A stretch of DNA of 64,000 bases from Rs1 sp000416275 (GCA_965243635.1 OZ251574.1:4092001-4156000); one strand, 5' to 3'. Counted from the stretch's first letter, positions 34,454-44,462 are shown. The notes: generated by a model not told the origin, from the letters alone. Translations and numbers: made by a program.

Positions 34454-34852
34454 TTAACTATATTCTGCATCATCAAAAGGATTTAATGGGTTTTCTAACA
34501 TTGCATCTTCACGCTGATATAAAATTCTTCCTTCAAATTTTAAATCTTTGGTCGCAAACCATCGCTCTGAACTTTCACGACTTTCCTCGGCACTGCTCTT
34601 GTCGGCCCATGCGCGGATCACTCGGTAAAAATACAAGCCAAATAAGCCTGCGGCAACTCCCATAAAAAATGAAGAACCCATGGCAAAGACCACCGCAACA
34701 ATAGCGGCAATCCACACGCGGCTCGCCTTGGATATTTTGTATTGTTCACTGTGCATTTTATGCAAATCATAAAATTTTAAATAACGACGATAATTTTGTT
34801 GTATATCAAATTTATTATCTATTGAAAGTGTACGCGCCATATTATTATCCAT
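34454..34852 (-). CDS. Small membrane protein of unknown function
   Basis: A 132-residue protein with a cytosolic N-terminus (IQQNYRRYLKFYDLHKMHSE), two adjacent hydrophobic segments at about residues 46-62 and 64-80 (WIAAIVAVVFAMGSSFFMGV, AAGLFGLYFYRVI), and a charged C-terminal tail of 50 residues (ADKSSAEESRESSERWFATK). I do not recognise the family. No strong ribosome binding site is seen; either ATG at 34852 or 34840 could be used. Flanked by miniature elements on both sides. Confidence 0.65.
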   Translation of the reverse strand: MDNNMARTLSIDNKFDIQQNYRRYLKFYDLHKMHSEQYKISKASRVWIAAIVAVVFAMGSSFFMGVAAGLFGLYFYRVIRAWADKSSAEESRESSERWFATKDLKFEGRILYQREDAMLENPLNPFDDAEYS

Positions 34853-34859
34853 ATTAAAT

Positions 34860-35138
34860 GATTATTACGAGATCAGCTCCTGAGCTCGTTTGAAACTAAT
34901 TTACCGGTAATTTAGCGGCTAAATAGGGTCCAGTGTTCCCGACCTAGCTCTGTAGAACTTGCTCGCTCTTTCACTCCTACAGCATGCTAAATTTAGCGTT
35001 AGTCGTCAAGGTTTGTCTGCTGCTCTTAATTGACCTTAACTTATGTATCTGGTTCTATCAATCTGCAAATCAATCTAGCTTTAACTTGCATCAATTAACA
35101 GGACTCACTAAGTGCAAAGTGAGCCTGTTTACCATTGA
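34860..35138. other. Gene-free region
   Basis: I see no gene between the membrane protein and the family-1 element. The segment GTTTACCATTGAGAGACC marks the beginning of the repeat. Nothing else stands out. Confidence 0.4.
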
Positions 35139-35290
35139 GAGACCTCAGCATAACTTACCCAGAAGGTATGATAACTGCGCTCGGTAATACAGCGTTAAAA
35201 ACCGGCTCAATACGCTCATTAACACCTGTATCCGCTATCTCGGCGGTTTTTGCCTTGTCTTACCTTCGCTCGCAACGTATGCAGAGATCT
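35139..35290. repeat. Miniature element family 1, copy 3
   Basis: It begins GAGACCTCAGCATAACTTAC and ends ATGCAGAGATCT. The interior has ATGATAACTGCGCTCGGTAA, CGTTAAAAACCGGCTCAATA and CTTGTCTTACCTTCGCTCGC, the reverse complement of copy 1 but without the 23-bp tandem repeats. It lies downstream of pepN. Confidence 0.85.
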
Positions 35291-35333
35291 TATTCTAGCA
35301 GTTTAAACTTTAAACGGGGTTTAAAGTCAAATT

Positions 35334-37961
35334 TTAAGCCAAGCTTTTACTGACAACTTCATAGACATCCGCAGATAACTCGCCACTGTTCATAATGCGA
35401 GTTAATTGCTCTTTGATTTGAGTTTGTCTGTTTTTAGCATAGCTATTCCACTTTGATAGCGGACCGATTAATCTAGCCGCTAACTGTGGGTTAGTCTTAT
35501 CCAATGCGATGATTTGGTCGGCGAGGAAAACGTAGCCCGATCCATCGATCGCGTGAAAATTGACCTGATTTTGCATACAGAACGCGGCCACTAAACTTCT
35601 TACCTTATTCGGATTAACAAAATCAAAAGCTGGATGCTTCATCAACTGACGAACTTTTTCCAACGTCCCAGGCTTAGGATCCACCGCCTGAACGGAGAAC
35701 CATTGGTTAATCACTAGAGTGTCGTCCGACCATTTATTGTAGAACTCAGTTAACAAGTTTTGGCTAGCCTCTGCAAATTCAGAGTGTGCGACCAACTTTA
35801 ATGCCGCCATACTGTCGGTCATATTGTCGGCTTCACGATACTGGAGCAGTGCCAAGTCTAAGTAACTTTCACGACCTAGTGCCATTAAATAACTGAGGCT
35901 TAAATTCTGTAGCTGTCGTCTAGCGATACTCTTAGCATCGGGTTGATAAGCTTTTGCGGCGGAACGTGTGTCTTTATAGGCCGCCAAAAATTCAATTTCT
36001 AGCGCCGCGGCTAAACTCTTTTTAACAAATTCTCTGGCGCTATGAATATTAGCCACTTCGACCACTTCACAAAGTTCTGCAATGTATAACTCTGAAGGCA
36101 AGGTCATCACTTGCACGATCATCGCCTTGTCTAGGGAGCTATCAGAGAGAACTGCTCTATAAGCATCCACAAGGCAAGGATCTAAACTCAATTGGGCTCC
36201 GCTATTTAAACATTTAACCAGTTCCAAGATGATATCGACGCCTAATTTTTGCGCCGCCTCCCAGCGGTTAAAGCCATCGGAGTCGTGGCTAATCAAAAAC
36301 ACCAATTCTGCGCGAGTGTATTGATAATCCAGTTTAACCGGCGCGCTGAATCCTCTTAGCAGTGAGGGGATAGGCTTAACACTAATATTGTCGAAGCTAA
36401 ATGTCTGCTCTAGCTCAGTGATTTCTAAGAGCTTAGAACCGGCACCATCTAACGGTATATCTGCACCGTTTTCATCCAACAAGCCCAAGATAAATGGCAT
36501 ATGGAATGGAAGTTTCTCGGATTGGCCAGGCGTTGCCGGGCAAGATTGCACAATAGTGAGGTGATAGCGCTGCTGCTCTGCGTCGTACTGATCCGTCACT
36601 GTCAGCAGTGGAGTACCCGCCTGATTGTACCAATTTTTGAATTGGCTCAGATCCTTACCTGAAGCATCTTGCATGGCACTGATGAAATCATCGGTAGTTA
36701 CCGCTTGACCGTCGTGTCTGGCAAAGTATAAATCGCTACCTGCTCTAAATTTTTCAGCACCGAGTAAGGTATGTACCATCCCGACCACTTCTGCGCCTTT
36801 TTCGTAGACGGTACGCGTGTAAAAGTTAGAAATTTCAATGAATGATGCAGGTCTGATGGAGTGCGCCATAGGCCCAGCATCTTCAGAGAACTGCCCGGTC
36901 CGTAGATCTTGAACACTCTCAATGCGCTTGACCGTTCTTGAGTTCATGTCTGAGGAGAATTCCGCATCGCGAAACACGGTAAATCCCTCTTTCAAACTGA
37001 GTTGGAACCAATCTCGGCAAGTAACCCTATTGCCCGACCAGTTATGGAAGTATTCATGGGCAACAATCGCTTCGACCCTTTGAAAAGTAGCATCGGTGGT
37101 GGTTAAAGGATGGGCTAACACACAGGAGGTATTGAAAATATTTAAGCTTTTATTTTCCATTGCCCCCATATTGAAGAAATCCACAGCGACAATATTGAAT
37201 ACATCTAAGTCATATTCACGACCGTATACTTGCTCGTCCCAAAGCATTGATTTCTTTAACGAGATCATCGCGAAATCAAGTTTATCCAAATCTTTTTGAT
37301 CGGCAAATATTTTCAGGCTAACGTGCCGCTCAGACATAGTAGTGAAGCTGTCTTCAATACATGCAAGATCACCAGCGACTAGCGCAAACAAGTAAGAGGG
37401 CTTGGGAAAGGGATCTTGCCAAGTAGCCCAGTGGCGACCGTCGTCGCTGTCACCTGCCGCAACTTGGTTACCATTGGAGAGCAATACCGGATATTGCGCC
37501 TTATCAGCACTGAGCGTTGTTTGATACACGGACATCACATCAGGTCTATCCTGGAAGAAAGTTATACGTCTGAAACCTTCCGCTTCGCACTGTGTGCAGT
37601 ACATCCCTGCCGAGCGATACAAACCTTCTAGCGCGGTATTTTTATCGGGATAGATTTTTGTGACAATTTCTAACTGCAACGCGGTACTTAAACCAGAGAG
37701 CGTCAAACCAGATTCATCTCTAGTATAATCTGCGGTGCTGCACTCTTGCTGATCGACGCTTAGCTTGATGAGCTCTAGCTCTTTGTCACCGTGTAGAAAT
37801 AGCTCGCCACTGTGATCTTCAGATTCAGGGTTTCGACGCAAGCTTAACTGAGCAGTCACTTCTGTGTACTCAGCATACAATGCAAAATTCAATTGCGTGT
37901 TGTCGATTAAATATGCGGGAACTTGGTAGTCTTTTAAATATATTACTTTTGGCTGTGACAT
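35334..37961 (-). CDS. pepN: Aminopeptidase N
   Basis: An 875-residue M1-family zinc aminopeptidase of the E. coli PepN type, a cytosolic enzyme for the last steps of peptide breakdown. I chose the ATG at 37961 with GAGG 8 nt upstream; the frame is open 84 bp further. GAMEN is at residues 266-270, and the zinc site is HEYFHNWSGNRVTC (HExxH at 302-306) with the second Glu in LKEGFTVFRDAEFSSD. The full-length alpha-helical C-terminal domain is present. The neighbours DUF2797 and DUF1315 are upstream in the same direction, as in pseudomonads. Confidence 0.96.
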   Translation of the reverse strand: MSQPKVIYLKDYQVPAYLIDNTQLNFALYAEYTEVTAQLSLRRNPESEDHSGELFLHGDKELELIKLSVDQQECSTADYTRDESGLTLSGLSTALQLEIVTKIYPDKNTALEGLYRSAGMYCTQCEAEGFRRITFFQDRPDVMSVYQTTLSADKAQYPVLLSNGNQVAAGDSDDGRHWATWQDPFPKPSYLFALVAGDLACIEDSFTTMSERHVSLKIFADQKDLDKLDFAMISLKKSMLWDEQVYGREYDLDVFNIVAVDFFNMGAMENKSLNIFNTSCVLAHPLTTTDATFQRVEAIVAHEYFHNWSGNRVTCRDWFQLSLKEGFTVFRDAEFSSDMNSRTVKRIESVQDLRTGQFSEDAGPMAHSIRPASFIEISNFYTRTVYEKGAEVVGMVHTLLGAEKFRAGSDLYFARHDGQAVTTDDFISAMQDASGKDLSQFKNWYNQAGTPLLTVTDQYDAEQQRYHLTIVQSCPATPGQSEKLPFHMPFILGLLDENGADIPLDGAGSKLLEITELEQTFSFDNISVKPIPSLLRGFSAPVKLDYQYTRAELVFLISHDSDGFNRWEAAQKLGVDIILELVKCLNSGAQLSLDPCLVDAYRAVLSDSSLDKAMIVQVMTLPSELYIAELCEVVEVANIHSAREFVKKSLAAALEIEFLAAYKDTRSAAKAYQPDAKSIARRQLQNLSLSYLMALGRESYLDLALLQYREADNMTDSMAALKLVAHSEFAEASQNLLTEFYNKWSDDTLVINQWFSVQAVDPKPGTLEKVRQLMKHPAFDFVNPNKVRSLVAAFCMQNQVNFHAIDGSGYVFLADQIIALDKTNPQLAARLIGPLSKWNSYAKNRQTQIKEQLTRIMNSGELSADVYEVVSKSLA

Positions 37962-38045
37962 CGTTGTAACCTCGTAACTAAAGCTTGTTAAAACTTTGCT
38001 TGTTAAAACTTTGAGAACTAACCTAACTATGCCGACAAAGCACAC

Positions 38046-38289
38046 CTAGCTGTCTAATCTGCATCATCAACGAGTAATTTTATACTCAGCTCGATGCTAA
38101 TATCTCAAAATATTGCATGCGCATATTATAGAGACAAATCAACCAATAAAGCAGTACTCTTTATCAAAAACTCGCTATCAACAATCCTAAAAATAACGAT
38201 TTCCTGCAAGCGGAAGTGCGGTGCATTAGTGTTTGCTGCGAATCAATTTATGCTCTGCGAACTTTTGCCCCGCCGGCAACCCATTTAGT
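38046..38289. other. Gene-free region upstream of pepN
   Basis: No convincing gene. It should contain the pepN promoter (minus strand). A palindromic element starts at 38290. Confidence 0.4.
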
Positions 38290-38453
38290 CTAGTTCTCAT
38301 CCAGAAACAGGGGCGTAGCGAGGCTGATCCAATAATTCAAGATGAGCGACACTAGATATGGGCGTTTGGTTGTTCCAAATAACTATATCTAGTGGTGATT
38401 AGATTGGATTAGTGGGCTGTCGTAGTAGCTCATCGTTTCTGAATGGGAACTAG
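38290..38453. repeat. 164-bp palindromic element overlapping the stop of the DUF2797 gene
   Basis: CTAGTTCTCATCCAGAAAC (38290-38308) is complementary, with two mismatches, to GTTTCTGAATGGGAACTAG (38435-38453). An inner pair, ACTAGATAT and ATATCTAGT (about 38349-38357 and 38385-38393), adds to the symmetry. The DUF2797 stop codon (38450-38452) is inside the right arm, so the insertion may have set the present C-terminus. Confidence 0.7.
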
Positions 38454-39295
38454 TCTAGTAAACCTATCTCCAGGGAGTAAGAGGTGTATTTGCGAATGTT
38501 AATCACCCCGGTATCCAAGATCAAGTACTGACCTTTAATCCCCTGCAGCACGCCGCTAATTTGCGCGGTTTTATCCAAGTTATGCGAGCTAACTTTTTGT
38601 GGATACTCCAGCACTGGATAATTGATGTTGGTCACTGGCAGATCACTGATCGGTTGAATACTTTGCAATCCATACTCTTGCGTTAAAGCAGCTAGCTGGC
38701 TTTTATTTTTATCGATTAACTGCTCGCGCACATCCACTAAATCAACTTCGACTACTTCGCCTTTGAGCATTTTCCGCCAGTTGGTTTTATCGCTAATATG
38801 TGCGGAAAAAAGTTTTTCAATCAACCCCGACTGTCGGCGAGTTTTCACTCTAAAAATCGGTAGCGCTGCTATTGCCCCTTGATCCATCCATCGAGTAGGT
38901 ACTTGGGTAGCTCTAGTAATACCGACTTTTATGCCCGACGAATTAGCGAGGTAGACGATATGCTCATTAAAGCATACTGACTCCGCCCAAGCTTCGTCTC
39001 TACAAGTGCCTAAGTGAAAATGACATCTATCGGGGCTCATCATACATAAGTCGCACTGGGGCAGCTTTTTAAAACACGGGAAGCAATAGCCTTGGCTAAA
39101 ACTTTTTTTGGTTAGCCGCCCGCAGTGGCTACAATTTATCTCACCTAAATTTTTTAGGTAGATAGTGCGGCCTAGCAACTCGTTCATCAAGAGTGGCTGA
39201 TCATCTAATTCTAAATAGTACTGAACGGTATCGCTCTGTTTGGTATTTATTTCGGTGCGCATCTTTTGTACGCTACCTGTTCTTAATACTGTCAT
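38450..39295 (-). CDS. DUF2797 family protein
   Basis: A 281-residue protein with the DUF2797 layout: an N-terminal beta segment (YYLELDDQPLLMNELLGRTI), a Cys-rich zinc-ribbon-like segment INCSHCGRLTKKSFSQGYCF with PCF and C-x-x-C in QCDLCMMSPDRCHFHLGTCR, then the characteristic EHIVYLANSSGIKVGITRAT followed by PTRWMDQGAIAALPIFRVKT. The function is not established; GIY-YIG-like strands (VYLANSSGIKVGIT) are suggestive. The C-terminal KYTSYSLEIGLLD ends within a palindromic repeat. It lies 489 bp upstream of pepN in the same direction. Confidence 0.88.
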   Translation of the reverse strand: MTVLRTGSVQKMRTEINTKQSDTVQYYLELDDQPLLMNELLGRTIYLKNLGEINCSHCGRLTKKSFSQGYCFPCFKKLPQCDLCMMSPDRCHFHLGTCRDEAWAESVCFNEHIVYLANSSGIKVGITRATQVPTRWMDQGAIAALPIFRVKTRRQSGLIEKLFSAHISDKTNWRKMLKGEVVEVDLVDVREQLIDKNKSQLAALTQEYGLQSIQPISDLPVTNINYPVLEYPQKVSSHNLDKTAQISGVLQGIKGQYLILDTGVINIRKYTSYSLEIGLLD

Positions 39296-39494
39296 AAGTT
39301 CTTGTCAAACCTGTTTTATTTTGGCCTCTGCCCGACGACCAAGCGCTAATAAAGCCATTATAACTCTGTGCCGGTAGTCTATCTGCAGTGATGTTAACTA
39401 GTTTTATTCCTAAATTCTTCCTCAACCTTGCCTAAAGCATCGCTATGGTTGCTGATTGCTGGTTGCTGGTTGCTGCAGTTATAGCTGCTTATGC

Positions 39495-39749
39495 TTAGTG
39501 AATTTTAATTATTTGCTCAGCTAATGGATCTACTCCCTTGCTTGAACCGTCGGCCCTGACTCTATCTATAAAACCAGTGCGCTGTTCTTTAGGTAAATTT
39601 TGATCGTAGTGAATAACCGCGCGCATACAAATATCCAGCTGATCAGCAGTCATCTTTTTACCGTCAGGCCATTTTCCCAACTCGATCGCCTGCTTGATCG
39701 ACTGATGTATTTGCGGGGTCATTTTTTCAATTAATTCTTGGTAATTCAT
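39495..39749 (-). CDS. DUF1315 (YeaC-like) protein
   Basis: An 84-residue cytosolic protein. MNYQELIEKMTPQIHQSIKQ, AIELGKWPDGKKMTADQLDI and CMRAVIHYDQNLPKEQRTGF with IDR match the YeaC/DUF1315 family, whose role is unknown. It is commonly found beside pepN and the DUF2797 gene in Pseudomonas relatives, and the order is the same here. It is probably co-transcribed with DUF2797 (199-bp gap). Confidence 0.9.
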   Translation of the reverse strand: MNYQELIEKMTPQIHQSIKQAIELGKWPDGKKMTADQLDICMRAVIHYDQNLPKEQRTGFIDRVRADGSSKGVDPLAEQIIKIH

Positions 39750-40062
39750 GAGAAAACTCTATTTATTAGTCTGTTTTTAATTTCAATTTTTAGGAAATGC
39801 TAGGGTCCGTTCCGAACTATTATATTGATCACGTTGTAAAACTACTAGGATATTGAATCAGAATAGCGCGCACCTCGAGGGACTGACTGTTCTGGTTGGC
39901 TTTAATGCCAGTTAACGGCGAATTGCGACAGCCTCTAAGTTCAGCTAACAGGAGCGAGGAAGAGAGAGCCGACAATACAAACACAACCTGAGCAGAGCAG
40001 ATTTTCAGCACTTTAGGAGGACTAAACCAAGAGTCATTATGTCTATATGTGACCGAGGAAAA
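39750..40062. other. 313-bp gene-free region
   Basis: I see no supported gene. A 60-codon minus-strand frame here has a signal-peptide-like start but no ribosome binding site. AGGAGG occurs at 40014-40019 on the plus strand without a start codon at useful distance. Confidence 0.4.
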
Positions 40063-40944
40063 TTAGCGCTGCAGCCGCCAGATTTTTAGGCAAGGCACTG
40101 CCAACAAACCGCAGGCTAAACCAACTAAATGCGCAGTATTGGCAATATTACCCATGCCAAGCTGACTGAGTATGCCCGTATAGCCGAGCACCAACCAGCC
40201 CATCATAAACGCCATCAACGCGTTACTAACTATACGCAATTTATTGTGGTGTAGTTTATCCCACAACCAAGCATAAGCGATAATGGCATAGACAACGCCC
40301 GACATCCCGCCAAAAATAGGCCCAGATAGCAGATATTGTGCAATATTAGACAATATTCCAGCGGTACAGACAATAAATAGCAGCGCGCCGCTACCATGTC
40401 GCTGCTCGATCACAGTGCCGACGATCCATAGCCAAAGGCTATTAAAGACGATGTGAGAAAGATTAAAATGCAGGAAAATAGGACTAATGAATCGCCATAG
40501 TTGCCAGCTTTCAAGATTAAACATTAAAGAGGTATATGACACTCTATCATCGAAAAGTTGAAAATCAGTGATGGTAAAGTAGCGCAGCAGTTGAGTATTT
40601 TCACCAAAACTGACAACCGTACTCATCAACAAACTGACTAGCAGCAGTGTAATCACCACCGGAATTTTACTAAAATTAACTTTTCTGCTGCGATTAAAGC
40701 CCGCCGGGCTAGCTTGTTGAATATTCTGCTGCGTCTCGATTTCAAGTACTAGCGCTTCAGAAAACCTGCCATGTGTTAACCAATATTGATACAGCTGATA
40801 GACGTTTGCTGCATATTGCGGCTGGGCAACTAGTAATATTTGGCTTTCTTCAAACGCCACTCTATGGCTAATTTTCAATGCCCACAACTGTTTGGTAAAA
40901 GCACTCAGATCTATATCTAAAGGGGCTCTAAACACTTCAATCAC
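40063..40944 (-). CDS. glpG: Rhomboid intramembrane serine protease (GlpG-like)
   Basis: A 293-residue protein with a cytosolic N-terminal domain (about residues 1-85, MIEVFRAPLDIDLSAFTKQL) and six transmembrane segments from about residue 93. The loop-1 WRFISPIFLHFNLSHIVFNS motif (W-R and H...H), the nucleophile in GPIFGGMSGVVYAIIAYAWL (Gly-x-Ser-Gly) and the base in NTAHLVGLACGLL form the Ser-His dyad. These match E. coli GlpG closely. The start is a GTG with AAGGGAAA upstream. No glpE or glpR is adjacent. Confidence 0.9.
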   Translation of the reverse strand: MIEVFRAPLDIDLSAFTKQLWALKISHRVAFEESQILLVAQPQYAANVYQLYQYWLTHGRFSEALVLEIETQQNIQQASPAGFNRSRKVNFSKIPVVITLLLVSLLMSTVVSFGENTQLLRYFTITDFQLFDDRVSYTSLMFNLESWQLWRFISPIFLHFNLSHIVFNSLWLWIVGTVIEQRHGSGALLFIVCTAGILSNIAQYLLSGPIFGGMSGVVYAIIAYAWLWDKLHHNKLRIVSNALMAFMMGWLVLGYTGILSQLGMGNIANTAHLVGLACGLLAVPCLKIWRLQR

Positions 40945-41019
40945 GCCAATTTCCCTTTTAATTACGCCGGTTCTCTCTGAAAATCATCACTCTTAAAGCA
41001 CAGCGCTAGTGAATGAGTT

Positions 41020-41985
41020 TTAAACTTCTGTACGTACGTTAACACTTACAAACTTGTCTGCTCGTAAGGTTTTTTCAAAATCGTAACGATAGGCGACTAA
41101 TTTACCGAATTTCACCGCACTATAATCCAAGCAGGCGATATTGTTGGTAATAGGTGCAGGGGTACCTTCACACCAATAGTGACCGATAAATAAGTTTTTT
41201 TCTTCAGGCGGGTAATAGTATAAATTTTGAATTTCTGTTTGCGATAAAACCCGGTGCAACATATTCGCCGGTAGCGGATCAGGCTGAAAAACCACCTCTC
41301 CGTACAGCTCCGGATTTTTCATCCAAAACTTAGTTCTAAAAAACTGGCGAACATAACCATCTCTACAGGTCATAGTTTCATTATTCGGCAACTTAATTTG
41401 CGTACCTCTTAACAGCCGATCCATCACTGTCCACTCAAAGGTATCCCTAATCGCTGAGTGGTAGAGGAACTCACTATCGATAGTATTGGAACCAGTGGTC
41501 TCAAGCATTTTCGCCACCAGCTCTTTATGCCAACAGGCATGCACTACTCTAAAGGATTCAAATTCCAGAAACAGCGGCAGCTTCATCATCCATTGATAGA
41601 AGTCTTTTTGGTCCTGCGGATGATTCGCCAGCTGGTTAATAGTCTCCTGCAAGATTCTTTGATGTCTTGAAGTGTGCTCCCGTAAATATGGCATATGTAC
41701 CGACTCACCAGAAGTACTATAACTCAGATAATTATACTCGTGATTCCCCATCACAATATGCGCATTACCAGCATCGACCATGTCGCGAACTAAATGCAGA
41801 GCCTCTCTTATCCTTGGGCCACGATCAATGATATCGCCAAGAAATACCACTTTCCTAGTAGCGTGGAAATAGACACCATTGCGTTTTGAATAACCGAGCC
41901 GTGTCAACAGCAATTTTAAGGCTAAGCCGCAGCCATGCACATCACCGATGATGTCGTAACCTTGCGCAGCACATTGTTTAATCAT
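41020..41985 (-). CDS. Calcineurin-like metallophosphoesterase
   Basis: A 321-residue protein with the PPP-type metal motifs YDIIGDVHGCG (Asp, His), VVFLGDIIDRGPRIREAL (Asp), HIVMGNHEYNYL (Asn, His) and further His in VHACWHKEL and LFIGHYWCEG. It resembles the ApaH/PrpE-like diadenosine polyphosphatase or serine/threonine phosphatase branch. It begins 2 bp after the nadK stop, so it is in an operon with NAD kinase, which points towards nucleotide metabolism; the exact substrate is unknown. Confidence 0.87.
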   Translation of the reverse strand: MIKQCAAQGYDIIGDVHGCGLALKLLLTRLGYSKRNGVYFHATRKVVFLGDIIDRGPRIREALHLVRDMVDAGNAHIVMGNHEYNYLSYSTSGESVHMPYLREHTSRHQRILQETINQLANHPQDQKDFYQWMMKLPLFLEFESFRVVHACWHKELVAKMLETTGSNTIDSEFLYHSAIRDTFEWTVMDRLLRGTQIKLPNNETMTCRDGYVRQFFRTKFWMKNPELYGEVVFQPDPLPANMLHRVLSQTEIQNLYYYPPEEKNLFIGHYWCEGTPAPITNNIACLDYSAVKFGKLVAYRYDFEKTLRADKFVSVNVRTEV

Positions 41986-41987
41986 CT

Positions 41988-42884
41988 TTATAAACTCGAG
42001 GTTCTAGCGGTAAGCCCCGCACTCCAGCCTAATTTTTCACGGCAAGTGCGATAAAAGTCGTAACCTTCAGGATGAATTAATTTAAGTTTGTGTTGATGTT
42101 TACTGATATGAATGACATCTCCAGGAGCCAAGTTAATGCTCACTTGTCCATCGCAAGAAACAATCGGATAAGTTTCATTGTCTTCACTGATGATCAATCT
42201 TAAATCGCTGTTGCCATCCACCACAATCGGCCTTGACGATAATGTGTGCGGAAACATTGGCACTAAGACTAAAGCGTCGAGTTTAGGGTGCATAATCGGC
42301 CCCCCTCCCGATAGAGAATAAGCAGTAGAGCCTGTCGGTGTGGCAACTATCAAACCGTCTGAGCGCTGGGTGTACACGTAGCTACCTTCGACAAAAAGAT
42401 CGAATTCAATCATTCTGGTCGCCTTGCCTGGGTGCAATACCATGTCGTTCAGCGCATCGGCCTCGCCAACTATCTCGCCATCTCTTCTCACTACAATTTT
42501 TAGTAAGAAACGCTCTTCTTCGGTATATTTCCCCTCGAGGATTTCTGCAAATTTTTCTTCAAAATTCTGCGGCGATATGTCGGTTAAGAAACCTAACTGC
42601 CCTCTATTCACCCCTAACACCGGCACATCAAATCTTGACAATACACGCGCAGCACCAAGCAAACTACCGTCTCCTCCCACTACAATCACCAGATCGCATA
42701 GATCACCCATTTCTTTTTGTTTACAGGTATCTAAACCGTGACCCGGCATCAACTCGCCAATCCGCTTATCGAGAATGATTTTAAATTCTTGCTCGGAAAA
42801 GTAGCTAATTATATTCTTTAAAGTATCTATAACCTTCGTACTGCCTAACCTACCGATTAAACCGATGTTTTGAAATTTACTCAT
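41988..42884 (-). CDS. nadK: NAD kinase
   Basis: A 298-residue cytosolic NAD kinase that makes NADP from NAD and ATP. Diagnostic parts are FQNIGLIGRLGSTKVIDTLK, the GGDG motif in VIVVGGDGSLLGAARVL (about residue 72), GVNRGQLGFLTDI, the NDMVLHPGKATRMIEFDLFV strand, RSDGLIVATPTGSTAYSLSG and LVPMFPHTLSSRPIVVDGNS. It is full length, with no defect. It is the first gene of a two-gene operon with the phosphoesterase. Confidence 0.96.
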   Translation of the reverse strand: MSKFQNIGLIGRLGSTKVIDTLKNIISYFSEQEFKIILDKRIGELMPGHGLDTCKQKEMGDLCDLVIVVGGDGSLLGAARVLSRFDVPVLGVNRGQLGFLTDISPQNFEEKFAEILEGKYTEEERFLLKIVVRRDGEIVGEADALNDMVLHPGKATRMIEFDLFVEGSYVYTQRSDGLIVATPTGSTAYSLSGGGPIMHPKLDALVLVPMFPHTLSSRPIVVDGNSDLRLIISEDNETYPIVSCDGQVSINLAPGDVIHISKHQHKLKLIHPEGYDFYRTCREKLGWSAGLTARTSSL

Positions 42885-43420
42885 TAATAAAGCACCCAGG
42901 TTATCTAATAGAGATCGAATTATAGAACAAAATTTTCTGCTCAGCTAGCCAAGAGCCTCACCGAGCACTGAGCAATTTACTGCACAGTAGTCACTTGCTC
43001 TAATTTCACGTTGATTGTCATTAACCTGAATCCGTGACTTCAAAGTGAATACAGAGTGTAAGATATTGGTTTTACAGTGGAATTGAAAAATCTTAGCTGC
43101 ACCCGTAGGTTCAGCGGGCATTTTTCTAACCGCTGTAGAATCAAGAGCTTGCGCTATGTGGTGCAGTGAAGTCACTTATGTGGACTCCCCCTTGTCAACA
43201 GTAAAAATGTATTTCGAAGAATTTAATGCTTACTTATGTACGAGCTCTAATTGAGTAGCGAACCCAGGCTCTTTGATATTTACGCGAACGGACGATCAAT
43301 TCTGAATGTCGAGTTCTAAATTTGTCGTGCTTTAGACTCTTAGTGACTTACTGATTTTATCCGCTGATTTTTATCTTCGATTTAGCATTTTTATTGTTTA
43401 ACCCTTTGTGCGTTACTCTA

Positions 43421-44458
43421 TTAACCAGCAATAAGTTCCGCTTTGTATTCCGTATCTTTCGTTAGCATGGCGAACGCTGTTCGTATCGTTTTATTTGCCA
43501 GTGCAACAGCAGCGCAGCGTTGCCCTCTTCTTTTTACTAACTCTTGGACCCATGCTTCTTTTTTAGTAACAGCAGGCCTCTTTACCATTTGCCGTACCGC
43601 CGACATCGCTCCTAGAATCAACTGACTTCGCAGTTTACTGTTCTTAGATGATTTTCCGATCGAACCGAGTTTAACCTTTCCTCCTGATGAATGCTGGATA
43701 GGCGTGACACCTATGCATGCAGAGGCATCTTTACCTTTTTTGAAAACGCCCAAATCACAACACCCTAAAGCAACATACAGATTGATCGCATTGATAACCC
43801 CTACACCTTCGAGTTTGAGTAGCCTTTTACATTCTGCATGTTGCTCAATCGAGTTAAGCAAACAGCGGTTGTAAGCATCGAGAGACTGTTTAATCACCAA
43901 ACATTGTTGCCAAGCGACATTAAGGGCTTCTCTGAACTCATGAGTAAGGTTGTTTTCAGCATCTTCTAATGTACTTTTTATTAAAGCTCCTAGGCCACGA
44001 GTTTTGTAAGAAGCTTTAATATTAAACTCTGCCAATAACGCTGAGATTTGGTTCAGTAAAGCGGTGTGTTGTTTATCAGCAAGATCTCTGAAACGGTTAA
44101 TGGACTGCAGTTGTTGCTGTTCCATTGACTTTCCAGAGATGTATTTAACATCCGGTAAGAAAGTGGTTTGGACAATAGCCAATGCATCATTCGCATCCGT
44201 TTTTTGATTTTGTCTGACGAGAGAGACAAGCTTAGCACTTACAAGGCGTGCATCATGGCCCGCCTTGCGAGCTGCTTGCAGCCAATAGTTAGACATACCG
44301 CAAGCTTCAAAAACAATAAAAGTGGGTTTAAAGCACACTAGCCAGAGAGAGAACTCAGCCGTTGTCATTTCTGTATTAGATATGACCTTATGGTTGCTGT
44401 AGATACAAACTTGAATTACATCTTTTGCTAAATCAACGCCAACTCTAGTATTATGCAT
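43421..44458 (-). CDS. IS110-family DEDD transposase
   Basis: A 345-residue protein starting at the ATG at 44458 (GGGAG, 7 nt upstream). The N-terminal RuvC-like domain has RVGVDLAKDVIQVCI (first Asp), TFIVFEACGMSNYWL (Glu) and QKTDANDALAI (Asp-Asp). The C-terminal Tnp_20 domain has LKLEGVGVINAINLYVALG and CIGVTPIQHSSGGKVKLGSI, in which a Ser near SSGG is the family's expected nucleophile. The gene appears intact. The frame is open upstream into the miniature-element tip, but the internal ATG is the natural start. Confidence 0.92.
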   Translation of the reverse strand: MHNTRVGVDLAKDVIQVCIYSNHKVISNTEMTTAEFSLWLVCFKPTFIVFEACGMSNYWLQAARKAGHDARLVSAKLVSLVRQNQKTDANDALAIVQTTFLPDVKYISGKSMEQQQLQSINRFRDLADKQHTALLNQISALLAEFNIKASYKTRGLGALIKSTLEDAENNLTHEFREALNVAWQQCLVIKQSLDAYNRCLLNSIEQHAECKRLLKLEGVGVINAINLYVALGCCDLGVFKKGKDASACIGVTPIQHSSGGKVKLGSIGKSSKNSKLRSQLILGAMSAVRQMVKRPAVTKKEAWVQELVKRRGQRCAAVALANKTIRTAFAMLTKDTEYKAELIAG

Positions 44459-44462
44459 TTTC

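Noticed and set aside
38094..38288. 64-codon plus-strand frame upstream of pepN
   Set aside because: Opposite to the pepN promoter region, no ribosome binding site, composition like non-coding DNA.
39829..40011. 60-codon frame with a signal-peptide-like start
   Set aside because: No ribosome binding site on its strand and no conservation clue; weak.
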